Below are positions 53,121 to 61,449 of a stretch of DNA of 64,000 nucleotides, one piece after another; position 1 is the first letter of the stretch; every line of letters starts with the position of its first letter. The notes under the pieces are model-generated. The model ran no database searches and was not told the origin of the DNA. It saw nothing but the letters and a program-made list of their open reading frames with translations. The stretch spans positions 1 through 64,000 of the forward strand of contig JBKPDF010000046.1 in assembly GCA_046727735.1 (NCBI GenBank), in the 5' to 3' direction. Position numbers and translations under genes: made by a program. The stretch comes from AP-16 sp046727735 (GTDB lineage Bacteria > Pseudomonadota > Alphaproteobacteria > Rhizobiales > Xanthobacteraceae).

Positions 53121-54329
53121 TCAACGGAAATATCTCTCCAGAATCCGGATATAGATCGCGGTGAGCCAGTAGAGATCTGATATCGCGACGCGCTCGTCGA
53201 CCTGATGCGCGGTGCGGCCGATCAGTCCGAGCTCCACCACGGGGCAACAGTTCTTGATGAAACGCGCGTCGGAGGTACCGCCCGCGGTGGACAATGCGGG
53301 CTTTTGCCCGTTCAGATCGGCGGCTGCATCCGCAACGAGATCGACGAACGGCCCGGGCTTGGTCAAGAACACGTCGGAGTTCGACGGCTCGAACTCGAGC
53401 CGCCAGCGCACCTTGTCGCCCGCCGCTGCGCGGCAGCGCTTCTCGATGAGAGATTTCAGCGTTTCCTGGGTATGGCGGTCGTTGAAGCGGATGTTGAATC
53501 GCGCGCGCGCCTCGCCCGGAATGAGGTTCACGGTGCGATTGCCGACGTCGACCGAGGTGAACTCGAGATTCGAGGCGTCGAAATGCTCGCTGCCGTGATC
53601 GAGCGGCTCTGCGATGAGCGCGCTGATCAGGTTGACGAGCCCGCGGATCGGATTGTCGGCAAGATGCGGGGAGGCCACATGTCCCTGCGTGCCGGAAACG
53701 ACGAGCGAACCGTTGAGCGAGCCACGCCGGCCAACCTTGATGGTGTCGCCCACGCGCGCAACGCTCGTCGGCTCGCCGACGAGGCAATGATCGAACCGGA
53801 TCCCCCGGTCGGCCGCCCAGCGCAGCAGCTTGACCGTGCCATTGACCGCCACGCTCTCCTCATCTCCGGTGATGAGCAGCGAAATCGAGCCGCCCGGCGG
53901 ATTGCCGTGGTCGTCGAGATACAAGAACGCCGCGACGAGGAAGCAGGCGATCGCGCCCTTCATGTCGACCGCGCCGCGTCCGAACAGCTCGAGGCCCGCG
54001 CTCTCGGCCGCGAACGGCGGATGCGACCAGGCGGATTCCTCGCCTGCCGCTACGACATCGGTGTGCCCGGCGAAGACGAGATGCTTCTCTCCCTCGCCGA
54101 TGCGCGCGTAGAGATTGGTGACGTCCGCAGTGCCCGGTTCCGAGAACGTGGGCAGCTCGACCGCGAAGCCGGCGGAGCGCAGCAGCAGGGCCAACACCTC
54201 GAGCGCGCCGTCGTCCGCCGGCGTCACGGAGCGGCAGCGGATCAGATCTTGGGCGATTGCGACCGGATCGCAAACGGGCGATGGAGGACGGCCGTCCGAC
54301 GACGGACGAAGGAGTCGAGATTCAGTCAT
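53121..54329 (-). CDS. dapE: Succinyl-diaminopimelate desuccinylase
   Basis: 402-aa zinc hydrolase releasing LL-diaminopimelate for lysine and peptidoglycan. Metal-binding and catalytic residues are visible in FAGHTDVVAAG, ELFGRGAVDMKGAIACFL, ITGDEES and LVGEPTS, with GGTSDARFIKNCCPVVELG near the C-terminus. About 20 residues longer at the N-terminus than most DapE proteins. It follows dapD by 27 nt on the same strand. Confidence 0.96.
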   Translation of the reverse strand: MTESRLLRPSSDGRPPSPVCDPVAIAQDLIRCRSVTPADDGALEVLALLLRSAGFAVELPTFSEPGTADVTNLYARIGEGEKHLVFAGHTDVVAAGEESAWSHPPFAAESAGLELFGRGAVDMKGAIACFLVAAFLYLDDHGNPPGGSISLLITGDEESVAVNGTVKLLRWAADRGIRFDHCLVGEPTSVARVGDTIKVGRRGSLNGSLVVSGTQGHVASPHLADNPIRGLVNLISALIAEPLDHGSEHFDASNLEFTSVDVGNRTVNLIPGEARARFNIRFNDRHTQETLKSLIEKRCRAAAGDKVRWRLEFEPSNSDVFLTKPGPFVDLVADAAADLNGQKPALSTAGGTSDARFIKNCCPVVELGLIGRTAHQVDERVAISDLYWLTAIYIRILERYFR

Positions 54330-54356
54330 GCGCCATCCGTTCTCTGTCGTCCGACC

Positions 54357-55205
54357 TCAGTCCCGCAGCAGCTCGTTGATCGAGGTTTTCGCGCGGGTCT
54401 GCCCGTCGACGCGCTTGACGATCACGGCGCAATAGAGATTCGGACCCGGCATGTTGCTGCCCTTGATCGGCTTGCCCTCCATCGTGCCCGGCACCACGAC
54501 CGAGTAGGGCGGAACTTCGCCCTGGAAAATCTTGCCGGAATCGCGGTCGACGACTTTTGTCGAGGCGCCCAGAAAGACCCCCATGGCGAGCACCGCGCCC
54601 TCGCGCACGATCACGCCCTCCGCGACCTCGGAGCGCGCACCGATGAAGCAATTGTCCTCGACGATGACCGGCTCCGCCTGCAACGGCTCGAGCACGCCGG
54701 CGATTCCTGCACCTCCCGAGATGTGACAATTCTTGCCGATCTGCGCGCACGAGCCGACCGTCGCCCAGGTATCGATCATGGTCCCGGCTTCTACCCGGGC
54801 GCCGACATTGACGAAGCAGGGCATCAGCACCACGCCGGGCGCGATGAAGGCGGAGCGGCGCACGACGCAGCTCGGCACCGCGCGGAAGCCCGCGTCGCGG
54901 AAGCGCTGCTCGCTCCAGCCGGTGAATTTCGAGGGCACCTTGTCCCACCATGCGGCGCCTCCCGGGCCGCCCTCGATGCGCGTCGTGTCGTTGAGCCGGA
55001 ACGAGAGCAGCACCGCTCTCTTGAGCCATTGGTGGACGTGCCAGCTGCCGTCCGCGCGTTTCTCCGCAACCCGCGCTTCGCCGCGATCGAGCAGATCGAG
55101 CGCGCGCTCAACCGCGTCGCGTACGGGACCTTGCGTGTTCGGCCCGATGCGCTCGCGGGTCTCGAACGCGGCATCGATGGTGTCGGCAAGCTCCTGGTTC
55201 GGCAT
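54357..55205 (-). CDS. dapD: Tetrahydrodipicolinate N-succinyltransferase
   Basis: 282-aa acyltransferase in the succinylase branch of lysine biosynthesis, directly upstream of dapE. The C-terminal left-handed beta-helix is evident in hexapeptide-like repeats (PGVVLMPCFVNVGARVEAGTMIDTWATVGSCAQIGKNCHISGG) and VVPGTMEGKPIKGSNMPGP. The ATG at 55205 (MPNQELADTID) follows GGCGGAG; in-frame starts further upstream (55220, 55295) are possible but unneeded for the usual length. Confidence 0.95.
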   Translation of the reverse strand: MPNQELADTIDAAFETRERIGPNTQGPVRDAVERALDLLDRGEARVAEKRADGSWHVHQWLKRAVLLSFRLNDTTRIEGGPGGAAWWDKVPSKFTGWSEQRFRDAGFRAVPSCVVRRSAFIAPGVVLMPCFVNVGARVEAGTMIDTWATVGSCAQIGKNCHISGGAGIAGVLEPLQAEPVIVEDNCFIGARSEVAEGVIVREGAVLAMGVFLGASTKVVDRDSGKIFQGEVPPYSVVVPGTMEGKPIKGSNMPGPNLYCAVIVKRVDGQTRAKTSINELLRD

Positions 55206-55263
55206 GCGCTCCGCCAGCATCGGTCCGTTCGCGCGCGCCTTGTCGGTGCCGGCGTGCGCGATG

Positions 55264-55995
55264 TCAAGCCGACGGGCGGTCCGGTGCCGGCGCACGCTCG
55301 GCGGCGATCCGCTGCAGAAATCCCGTCAGATCGTCGGTGACGTGGTCGACATGTGGAGCGTCGCGCCCCTCAAGTTCCCAATCCTGGCGGAACACGGCGC
55401 GCGTCCCGGCGGGCAGCACCAAGACCGTCGTCATGCCGAGCGCGTGCGGTACGGCGAGATTGCGCGCCAGATCCTCGAACATGGCGGTCCGGCTCGGCTC
55501 GACCCCGTGCGCGGCCAGAAAGCGCCGATAGGTTTGCGGCTGCGGCTTGGGCTCGAGCTCGGCCGCCACGATGTCGGAAATGCCGGTGAATGGCGAACCG
55601 CCGCATCACCTCGTCGGCGTGCTTGCGGGTGCCGTTGGTGAGGATCAGCTTGCGACCCCGGAGCCGCTCGATCGCTGCGCCGAGCGCCGGGTTCGGCTCG
55701 AGCGGTGAGTGGTCGATCGCGTGGACGAATTCGAGAAAGTCGTCCGGATCAAGCCCGTGCTCCGTCATCAGCCCGCGCAGCGTCGTGCCGTAGCGGCGGT
55801 AATAATCCTTTTGGATCCGGAACGCCTCCTCCGGGCCGATCTTGAGATAATCGCTGATGAAATCCCGGATGCGCGCGTCGACCTGCTGCCAGAGGTTCAG
55901 GTGATCGGGTAGAGCGTGTTGTCGAGATCGAACACCCAGGTGTTGATCCGAGCGAAGCCGCGTGCTGCGTGCGGCGCGGGAGAAGCAATCGTCAT
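55264..55995 (-). pseudogene. HAD-family pyrimidine 5'-nucleotidase, two frameshifts
   Basis: Three consecutive frame segments together make a complete HAD phosphatase of the pyrimidine 5'-nucleotidase type. Segment 1 starts at 55995 (MTIASPAPHAARGF) and holds the nucleophile motif WVFDLDNTLYP, then breaks near 55908-55914 into a stop. Segment 2, another frame, carries RIQKDYYRRYGTTLRGLMTE and GRKLILTNGTRKHADEVM. Segment 3, after a second break near 55594-55602, returns to the first frame with AAELEPKPQPQTYRRFLAAHG and MFEDLARNLAVPHALGM. Either a recent pseudogene or two assembly indels. It lies between argB and dapD, as in related genomes. Confidence 0.85.
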
Positions 55996-56071
55996 TTGCG
56001 AAGCCCCGCGCTAGCGAGTGCAACGAACGTGGTGATGAAAACTGTCCTACGAACGCGTCGCATACGCGCTT

Positions 56072-56161
56072 CCCCTCTCCCGCTTGCGGGGGAGGTCGCC
56101 ATCGCGGAGCGATGGCGGGAGGGGACCCCCTCCCCATCCCTCCCCCGCACGCGGGGGAGGG
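56072..56161. repeat. Composite palindromic repeat, copy 2 (inverted)
   Basis: Contains an imperfect CCTCTCCCGC / GCGGGGGAGG element, a central hairpin CGCCATCGC / GCGATGGCG (56097-56117), a GGGAGGGGACCCCCTCCCCAT link, and an 11-bp stem CCCTCCCCCGC / GCGGGGGAGGG (56138-56161). The order is reversed relative to copies 1 and 3, so the unit is inserted in the opposite orientation between argB and the HAD gene. Confidence 0.85.
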
Positions 56162-56214
56162 GGCGTATGCGACGCCGCGTCGGCAAATGCAGGGCGCCGG
56201 GAGTAGGCGGCGCC

Positions 56215-57099
56215 TCATCGATGGATCAGCGTGCCGGCCCCGTGATCGGTCAGCAGCTCCAGCAGCACGGCATGCGGGACCTGGCCGTCGAGAATCACCA
56301 CGCCGTCGACCCCTTGCTCCAGCGCGTCGATCGCGGTTTCGACCTTGGGGATCATGCCGCCCGCAATGGTTCCGTCCGCGATCAGCCGCCGCGCCTCGTC
56401 GACCGAGAGCCGCTCGATCAGTTGCCGCGAGCGGTCGAGCACGCCGGGCACGTCGGTGAGCAGCAGCAGGCGCTTGGCCTTGAGCGCGCCGGCGATCGCG
56501 CCCGCGAAGGTGTCGGCATTGACGTTGAAGGTTCCGCCGTTCGCCGAGGTGGCGACCGGCGCGAGCACCGGAATGAGGTCGCGTCCGATGATCTGCTGCA
56601 GCACCCGCGCATCGACCTTCTCCGGTTCGCCGACGAAGCCGAGGTCGACGATCCGCTCGATGTTCGAGCCTGGATCGACGACCCTGCGGCTGGCCTTGCG
56701 GGCGAGCACGAGATTGCCGTCCTTGCCGCACAGCCCGACCGCGCAGCCGCCTGCCTCGTTGATGTATGCGACGATCTGCTTGTTGATGGATCCGCCGAGC
56801 ACCATCTCCACGATCTCGACGGTCGCCGCGTCGGTGATGCGGAGCCCCGCCGCGAACTCGGATTTGATGCCGAGCTTGGCGAGCATCGCCTCGATCTGCG
56901 GACCGCCGCCATGCACCACGACCGGATTGATGGCGGCTTGCTCCAACAGCACGATGTCGCGGGCGAAGGCGCGCGCGAGCTCTTCCTCGCCCATGGCGTG
57001 CCCGCCGTATTTCACCACGACGGTCTCGTTGTCGTAGCGCTGCATGTAGGGCAACGCCTCCGACAGGATGCGGGCCTTGTCGATCGGGGGAATCTGCAT
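56215..57099 (-). CDS. argB: Acetylglutamate kinase
   Basis: 294-aa kinase phosphorylating N-acetylglutamate in arginine biosynthesis. The N-terminal VVVKYGGHAM (nucleotide-binding Lys) and VVHGGGPQIEAMLAKLGI (glycine-rich, substrate) appear near residues 28 and 62. ANGGTFNVNADTFAGAIAGALKAKRLLLLTDVPGV and IADGTIAGGMIPKVETAIDAL follow in the C-lobe. Length and order are normal. It lies 59 nt downstream of engB. Confidence 0.96.
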   Translation of the reverse strand: MQIPPIDKARILSEALPYMQRYDNETVVVKYGGHAMGEEELARAFARDIVLLEQAAINPVVVHGGGPQIEAMLAKLGIKSEFAAGLRITDAATVEIVEMVLGGSINKQIVAYINEAGGCAVGLCGKDGNLVLARKASRRVVDPGSNIERIVDLGFVGEPEKVDARVLQQIIGRDLIPVLAPVATSANGGTFNVNADTFAGAIAGALKAKRLLLLTDVPGVLDRSRQLIERLSVDEARRLIADGTIAGGMIPKVETAIDALEQGVDGVVILDGQVPHAVLLELLTDHGAGTLIHR

Positions 57100-57158
57100 G
57101 GCGAGCTCGCTCGTTCGCGGCCGTTTTAACGGCGCGGGCGTCGGCGCGAAAGGGGCGA

Positions 57159-57863
57159 TCAGCGGACCGTGAGGTCCGGTTGGGGGCGGGCGCGCTCGCG
57201 TTCCGCGGTAAGCCGCGCAATCGCGGCTCGCAGCTCCGGGATTCCCGCGCCGCTGAGCGCCGAGGTCGCGCCGACATCGGGGAACGCCGCAGGCCGGCGC
57301 TCGATTGCACCCCGCAACGCGGCCACGGCGGAGCGGACCCCGGCCGCATCGAGGTGGTCGGTTTTGGTGAGTACGGTCTGATAGCTCACCGCCGCCGCAT
57401 CGAGCATTGCGAGCAGGATTTCATCGGCCTCGGTGAGATCGCGGCGCGCATCGATGAGGACATAGACGCGCGCGAGATTGCTGCGATCGGCGAGGTAGGT
57501 CCGGGTCAGTTCCGTCCAGGCCGCCACTTTCTGCTTCGATGTCGCGGCGTAGCCGTATCCCGGCAGATCGACGAGCCGCAACGATCCCCGGCCGGCGAAA
57601 AAGACGAGCTCCTGGGTGCGGCCGGGCCTCTGCGAGGTCCGCGCCAGCGCGCGCCTGCCGGTCAGCGCATTGATGAGGCTCGACTTGCCGACGTTCGATC
57701 GTCCCGCAAAGGCGATCTCGGTGCCTTCGGGCGCCGGCAGGGCGCGGATCGCGCCCGCGGCGGCGACGAACCGCCATTCCGACGCGAACAGCTTTCGGCC
57801 GGCCTCGATCTCCTCGGGAGTGAAGACGGAGCCGGCCTCATGGAGCTCGCTCCTTTGCGTCAT
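57159..57863 (-). CDS. engB: Ribosome biogenesis GTPase YihA/EngB
   Basis: 234-aa GTPase needed for 50S subunit assembly. G1 is AFAGRSNVGKSSLINAL (near residue 50), G3 is LVDLPGYGYAATSKQ, G4 is TKTDHL and G5 is ATSALSG. The N-terminal extension of about 40 residues before the GTPase fold (with KLFASEWRFVAAAG) is common in alphaproteobacteria. It follows yidC with a 178-nt repeat-filled gap. Confidence 0.95.
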   Translation of the reverse strand: MTQRSELHEAGSVFTPEEIEAGRKLFASEWRFVAAAGAIRALPAPEGTEIAFAGRSNVGKSSLINALTGRRALARTSQRPGRTQELVFFAGRGSLRLVDLPGYGYAATSKQKVAAWTELTRTYLADRSNLARVYVLIDARRDLTEADEILLAMLDAAAVSYQTVLTKTDHLDAAGVRSAVAALRGAIERRPAAFPDVGATSALSGAGIPELRAAIARLTAERERARPQPDLTVR

Positions 57864-57894
57864 AGGGTGATCTCCGCGCGAGCTGCGCGCGCGT

Positions 57895-58015
57895 CCCTCC
57901 CCCGCTTGCGGGGGAGGGATGGAGAGGGGGTACGCAAAGCATCAGCATGGGAGGTTGCCCCCTCCCGTCTCGCGCGCAAGCGCGCGAGACGACCTCCCCC
58001 GCAAGCGGGGGAGGT
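57895..58015. repeat. Composite palindromic repeat, copy 3 (yidC-engB gap)
   Basis: Three hairpins in one 121-bp unit: CCCTCCCCCGC / GCGGGGGAGGG (57895-57918), GTCTCGCGCG / CGCGCGAGAC with CAAG loop (57967-57990), and ACCTCCCCCGC / GCGGGGGAGGT (57992-58015). The outer hairpins match those of copies 1 and 2; the central one does not. It fills most of the gap between yidC and engB. Confidence 0.88.
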
Positions 58016-58041
58016 GAAGCGCGGCAGCATCAAGCAGCGCC

Positions 58042-59862
58042 TCAGCTTTGCGGCTTGCGCCGCGCGAACACGGATTTCAGGTTGTCGAACAGCTCGATCT
58101 TGGCGCCGTTCTTGTGCATGATGATGGACTGCTGGATCACCGACAGCAGATTGTTCCACGCCCAGTAGATCACCAGGCCGGCCGAGAAATTCGCCAGCAT
58201 GAAGGTGAAGATCACCGGCATCCAGTCCATCATCATCTTCTGGGTGGGATCTGGCGGCGCCGGGTTGAGCTTCATCTGCAGCCACATCGTGAAGCCCATG
58301 ACGAGCGGCCAGGCGCCGATCATCAGGAACGGCCCGAGCAGCGGCGCGTGCGAGGGATCCCAAGGGATCAGGCCGAACAGGTTGAACACGGTGGTCGGGT
58401 CGGGTGCAGACAGATCCTTGATCCACCCGAAGAACGGCGCATGCCGCATCTCGAGGGTGACGAACAGCACCTTGTAGAGGGAGAAGAACACCGGAATCTG
58501 GATGATGATCGGCAGGCAGCCGGCCAGCGGATTGATCTTCTCTTTCTTGTAGAGCTCCATCATTTCCTGCTGCTGCTTGACGCGGTCATCGGGGTAACGC
58601 TCGCGCAGCGCCTGCATTTGCGGCTGCAGCGCCTTCATCTTCGCCATCGAGGCGTAGGATTTGTTCGCCAGCGGAAAGAACAGCAGCTTCACCAGAACGG
58701 TGACGATGAGGATCGCAACCCCGAAATTGCCGACCAGCAAGTAGAAAAAGTGGATCAGCTTGAACATCGGCTTGGTGATGAAATAGAACCAGCCCCAATC
58801 GATCAGCAGCTCGAAGCGATTGAGGTGCAGGGCCTTCTCGTAGCCGTCGATGACCGAGACTTCCTTGGCGCCCGCGAACAGCCGGGACTCGGCGCTGCCG
58901 GTCGCGCCGGGTGCGATCGTCTGCGGATCGAGCAGATAATCCGTCTGATAGGTGGTGACCGAGCCGATCGAGCCCGCGGCGAACTCGGCCTGAAGCTGGG
59001 CCGACACGTCTGGCAAAAGCGTCGCCGCCCAATATTTGTCGGTAATCCCCAGCCAGGCGTTGCTGACCCTGAAAGTCATCCGCTTCTTCTCTTCGATCGA
59101 CTTGTAGGTAACCTCCTGAAGGCCCTGATCGCCGAGCACGCCGATCAGTCCCTCGTGCAGGATGTAATAGCCGAGCGTCGGAGGGGTGCCGTGGCGCGAG
59201 ATCAGCGCGTAGGGCGACAGCGTCACCGGGGCGGCGGCTTTATTCTCGACCTCGTCGCGGATGCTGAACACATACCGCTCGTCGACCGCGATGGTGCGGC
59301 GGAACCGCAGGCCCTCGCTGTTGTCCCACACGAGCGTGACCGGCTGGCCGACGCCGAGGCTCCCGGTGCCTTGCTGCCGCCACACGGTTTCGGAGGTCGG
59401 CACCTTCACGGCGGTTCCGGCTCCGGCGAGCCAGCCGAACTCGGCATAGAACGGATGCGGGCTGCCCGACGGCGACAGCAACTCGATGTATGGGGAGGCC
59501 GGGTCGACGGTCTCGCGATAATGCTTGAGCGAGACGTCGTCGATGCGTCCGCCGGTCAGCGCGATCGAGCCGCGGATTTGCGGCGTGTCGAATTCGATGC
59601 GCGGCGATTTGCCGAGCGCTTCGGCGCGCGAGAGCGGCCGTTCCGGTTGTCCGGCCGCCGGCGCGGTGGGGATTTGCGCGGAGCTGCCCGGCTGCTGGGG
59701 GCGCTGCGGGGTGCCGGCGACCGGCTGCGACTGCTGCTGCGGCGGCGGTTGTTGGGCCTGCTTCTGTTTCTCGAGGTAGGGCAGCCCGAAATAGTACTGC
59801 CAGATCAGCAGCACGAGCCCGGAGAGCACGATGGCCAAGATGGTGTTCTTGCTCTCGTTCAT
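58042..59862 (-). CDS. yidC: Membrane protein insertase YidC
   Basis: 606-aa inner membrane insertase working alone or with SecYEG. An N-terminal helix (NTILAIVLSGLVLLIWQYYF) is followed by a Gln/Pro-rich linker (about 35-75), the periplasmic beta-sandwich domain (about 85-350), and five hydrophobic segments including the conserved groove region (KMKALQPQMQALRERYPDDRVKQQQEMMELYKKEKINPLAGCLP). It ends with a short basic tail. Its ATG overlaps the rnpA stop by 4 nt. Confidence 0.97.
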   Translation of the reverse strand: MNESKNTILAIVLSGLVLLIWQYYFGLPYLEKQKQAQQPPPQQQSQPVAGTPQRPQQPGSSAQIPTAPAAGQPERPLSRAEALGKSPRIEFDTPQIRGSIALTGGRIDDVSLKHYRETVDPASPYIELLSPSGSPHPFYAEFGWLAGAGTAVKVPTSETVWRQQGTGSLGVGQPVTLVWDNSEGLRFRRTIAVDERYVFSIRDEVENKAAAPVTLSPYALISRHGTPPTLGYYILHEGLIGVLGDQGLQEVTYKSIEEKKRMTFRVSNAWLGITDKYWAATLLPDVSAQLQAEFAAGSIGSVTTYQTDYLLDPQTIAPGATGSAESRLFAGAKEVSVIDGYEKALHLNRFELLIDWGWFYFITKPMFKLIHFFYLLVGNFGVAILIVTVLVKLLFFPLANKSYASMAKMKALQPQMQALRERYPDDRVKQQQEMMELYKKEKINPLAGCLPIIIQIPVFFSLYKVLFVTLEMRHAPFFGWIKDLSAPDPTTVFNLFGLIPWDPSHAPLLGPFLMIGAWPLVMGFTMWLQMKLNPAPPDPTQKMMMDWMPVIFTFMLANFSAGLVIYWAWNNLLSVIQQSIIMHKNGAKIELFDNLKSVFARRKPQS

Positions 59863-60260
59863 CGGGGGCTCTCGTCCTCGGCGGCGGGCCGCCGGTTGGC
59901 CTCGGTCTCGGCACTCGGCGGCCGCCGCCCGGCGCCGGCTTGGTGCACGCGGCGCAGAGCGCGCTCGTACTCGGACAACAGCAGCGTGAACGGCAGGGCG
60001 AGGGCCGTCCTGCGGCCGATCACCACGTAATCATGACCTTGCCGCGCCGCCACTGCCGATGCTCGAACCACCGCGCGCAGCCGGCGACGGACCCGGTTGC
60101 GCTCGACCGCATTGCCCACCTTCCTGGCGACGGTGAAGCCGAACCGCGGCGGTCCGGAATCCGTGCGTTCCCGCGCCTGAAGCACGAAACCCTGCGCCGA
60201 GGCCCTGGTGCCGTGGGCCGCCGCGAGGAAGTCCGCCCTGCGCCTCAGCCGCTCGATCAA
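59859..60260 (-). CDS. rnpA: Ribonuclease P protein component
   Basis: 133-aa basic protein that helps RNase P RNA bind pre-tRNA 5' leaders. The RNR motif is FTVARKVGNAVERNRVRRRLRAVVR (near residue 42-66). A C-terminal extension of about 25 residues (HQAGAGRRPPSAETEANRR) is non-conserved. The only usable start is TTG at 60260: the frame upstream reaches the rpmH stop with no ATG or GTG. The weak codon may keep RnpA low relative to L34. Overlaps yidC by 4 nt. Confidence 0.93.
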   Translation of the reverse strand: MIERLRRRADFLAAAHGTRASAQGFVLQARERTDSGPPRFGFTVARKVGNAVERNRVRRRLRAVVRASAVAARQGHDYVVIGRRTALALPFTLLLSEYERALRRVHQAGAGRRPPSAETEANRRPAAEDESPR

Positions 60261-60281
60261 ATCCGCGCCGAGAACGCGCGC

Positions 60282-60416
60282 TCAGGCGCTCAGCCGCTTA
60301 CGGCCGCGTGCCCGCCGCGCCGCGATCACCCTGCGCCCGCCTTTGGTTGCCATGCGGGCGCGAAAGCCGTGCCGACGCTTGCGCACCAGTTTGCTCGGTT
60401 GATAGGTCCGCTTCAC
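60282..60416 (-). CDS. rpmH: 50S ribosomal protein L34
   Basis: 44-aa ribosomal protein, too short for routine gene finding: VKRTYQPSKLVRKRRHGFRA..., ending RGRKRLSA. It is translated from a GTG (60416), as in several alphaproteobacteria. It heads the rpmH-rnpA-yidC operon, with 21 nt before the rnpA start. A clear promoter lies 24 nt upstream. Confidence 0.97.
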   Translation of the reverse strand: MKRTYQPSKLVRKRRHGFRARMATKGGRRVIAARRARGRKRLSA

Positions 60417-60439
60417 GAACGCGTCTCCGGAATGCGCGG

Positions 60440-60469
60440 CTTATACGGGACCCCGTTCCGGGAAGTCAA
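60440..60469 (-). promoter_or_regulatory. Strong sigma-70 promoter of rpmH
   Basis: Minus strand TTGACT (60469-60464), 18-nt spacer, TATAAG (60445-60440). The -10 ends 24 nt before the rpmH GTG, so the leader is very short. Both hexamers are one base from consensus, unusually good for this GC-rich genome and suited to a ribosomal protein gene. Confidence 0.8.
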
Positions 60470-60641
60470 TCTCGCGCGTGCAGTGCAGCAGAGAAGACAC
60501 GCTCACCTCCGTTCCGGGAGCTCCGCCGGCTTCTCAAATGCCGGTGAAAGAGCATCGGCAGCAGGGCCGTTCAGGTATATGTCTGCCCTCGATGGATATT
60601 CTGCCCATTCGATTCCAGCCGTTCGCGCCTCGCCGCCGGCC

Positions 60642-61448
60642 ATGACGCGGAAGGCGCGAGAGGTTGCGGTCCCGAGCCCGACGATCGTTGGGCCGGCACG
60701 GCTGCGCCGGTTCGTGCCTTTTGCGATCGTGCTGATCGTCCTGACCGTCATCTTGGCGACGGGCTGGCATCGGCAATTGTCGTTCGAGACGCTGGTCCGC
60801 CACCGCGTGGGCATCGATGCCTTCATGGCCCAGCATTATGCGGCGGCACTTGCCGGCTTCGTTGCCATCTATGTGACGGCCGCGGCGCTCTCGGTGCCGG
60901 GCGCAGCCGTGCTGACCATCTGCGGCGGTGTGCTGTTTGGCTGGCTTGCCGGCGGGCTTGCGGCGGTCGTCGGCGCCACCACGGGTGCGACCATCATCTT
61001 CTCGATCGCGCGCACCGCATGCGGCGAATCCCTCATCCGCTGCGCGGGATCGCGGGCAGAGAGCATCGCCGAGGGGCTGCGGTCGGATGCTTTCAGCTAT
61101 CTGTTGTTTCTGCGGCTCGTGCCGATCTTCCCATTCTGGCTCGTCAATCTCGCGCCCGCGGTTGTCGGCGTGCGGCTTGCCACTTTCGTTGGGGCCACGG
61201 CGCTGGGCATCATTCCCGGAACTCTGGTCTACGCCCTCGTCGGCAGCAGCCTCGACAGCGTCATTCGCGCCGAAGGCGCGGCGTTTCGCGCCTGCCTGGC
61301 CGAAGGCCGCGCGGATTGCCACCTGGATTTCGACATGGCGGCCGCGCTCACGCCCCAGCTTCTGGCGGCGTTCGCGGGGCTCGGCGTGATCGCGCTGATC
61401 CCCATTCTCATTCGACGCTGGCGCGCGCGGCGGACGGTGAATTCCTGA
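60642..61448 (+). CDS. TVP38/TMEM64 family (DedA-like) membrane protein
   Basis: 268-aa polytopic inner membrane protein. The SNARE-associated/VTT domain has the conserved FGWLAGGLAAVVGATTGATIIFSIAR and FLLFLRLVPIFPFWLVNLAPAVVGVRLATF segments, about residues 105-185. Members are linked to lipid or ion handling. I used the ATG at 60642 although an in-frame start about 22 codons upstream is possible. Its stop is one base before the GTG of the next gene, so the two are a coupled pair; the same pair is common in proteobacteria. Confidence 0.88.
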   Translation: MTRKAREVAVPSPTIVGPARLRRFVPFAIVLIVLTVILATGWHRQLSFETLVRHRVGIDAFMAQHYAAALAGFVAIYVTAAALSVPGAAVLTICGGVLFGWLAGGLAAVVGATTGATIIFSIARTACGESLIRCAGSRAESIAEGLRSDAFSYLLFLRLVPIFPFWLVNLAPAVVGVRLATFVGATALGIIPGTLVYALVGSSLDSVIRAEGAAFRACLAEGRADCHLDFDMAAALTPQLLAAFAGLGVIALIPILIRRWRARRTVNS

Positions 61449-61449
61449 C

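Noticed and set aside
55370..57349. Very long minus-strand frame spanning the argB region and HAD gene
   Set aside because: It is the middle frame of the frameshifted HAD gene joined by chance to antisense-like translation of argB and engB.
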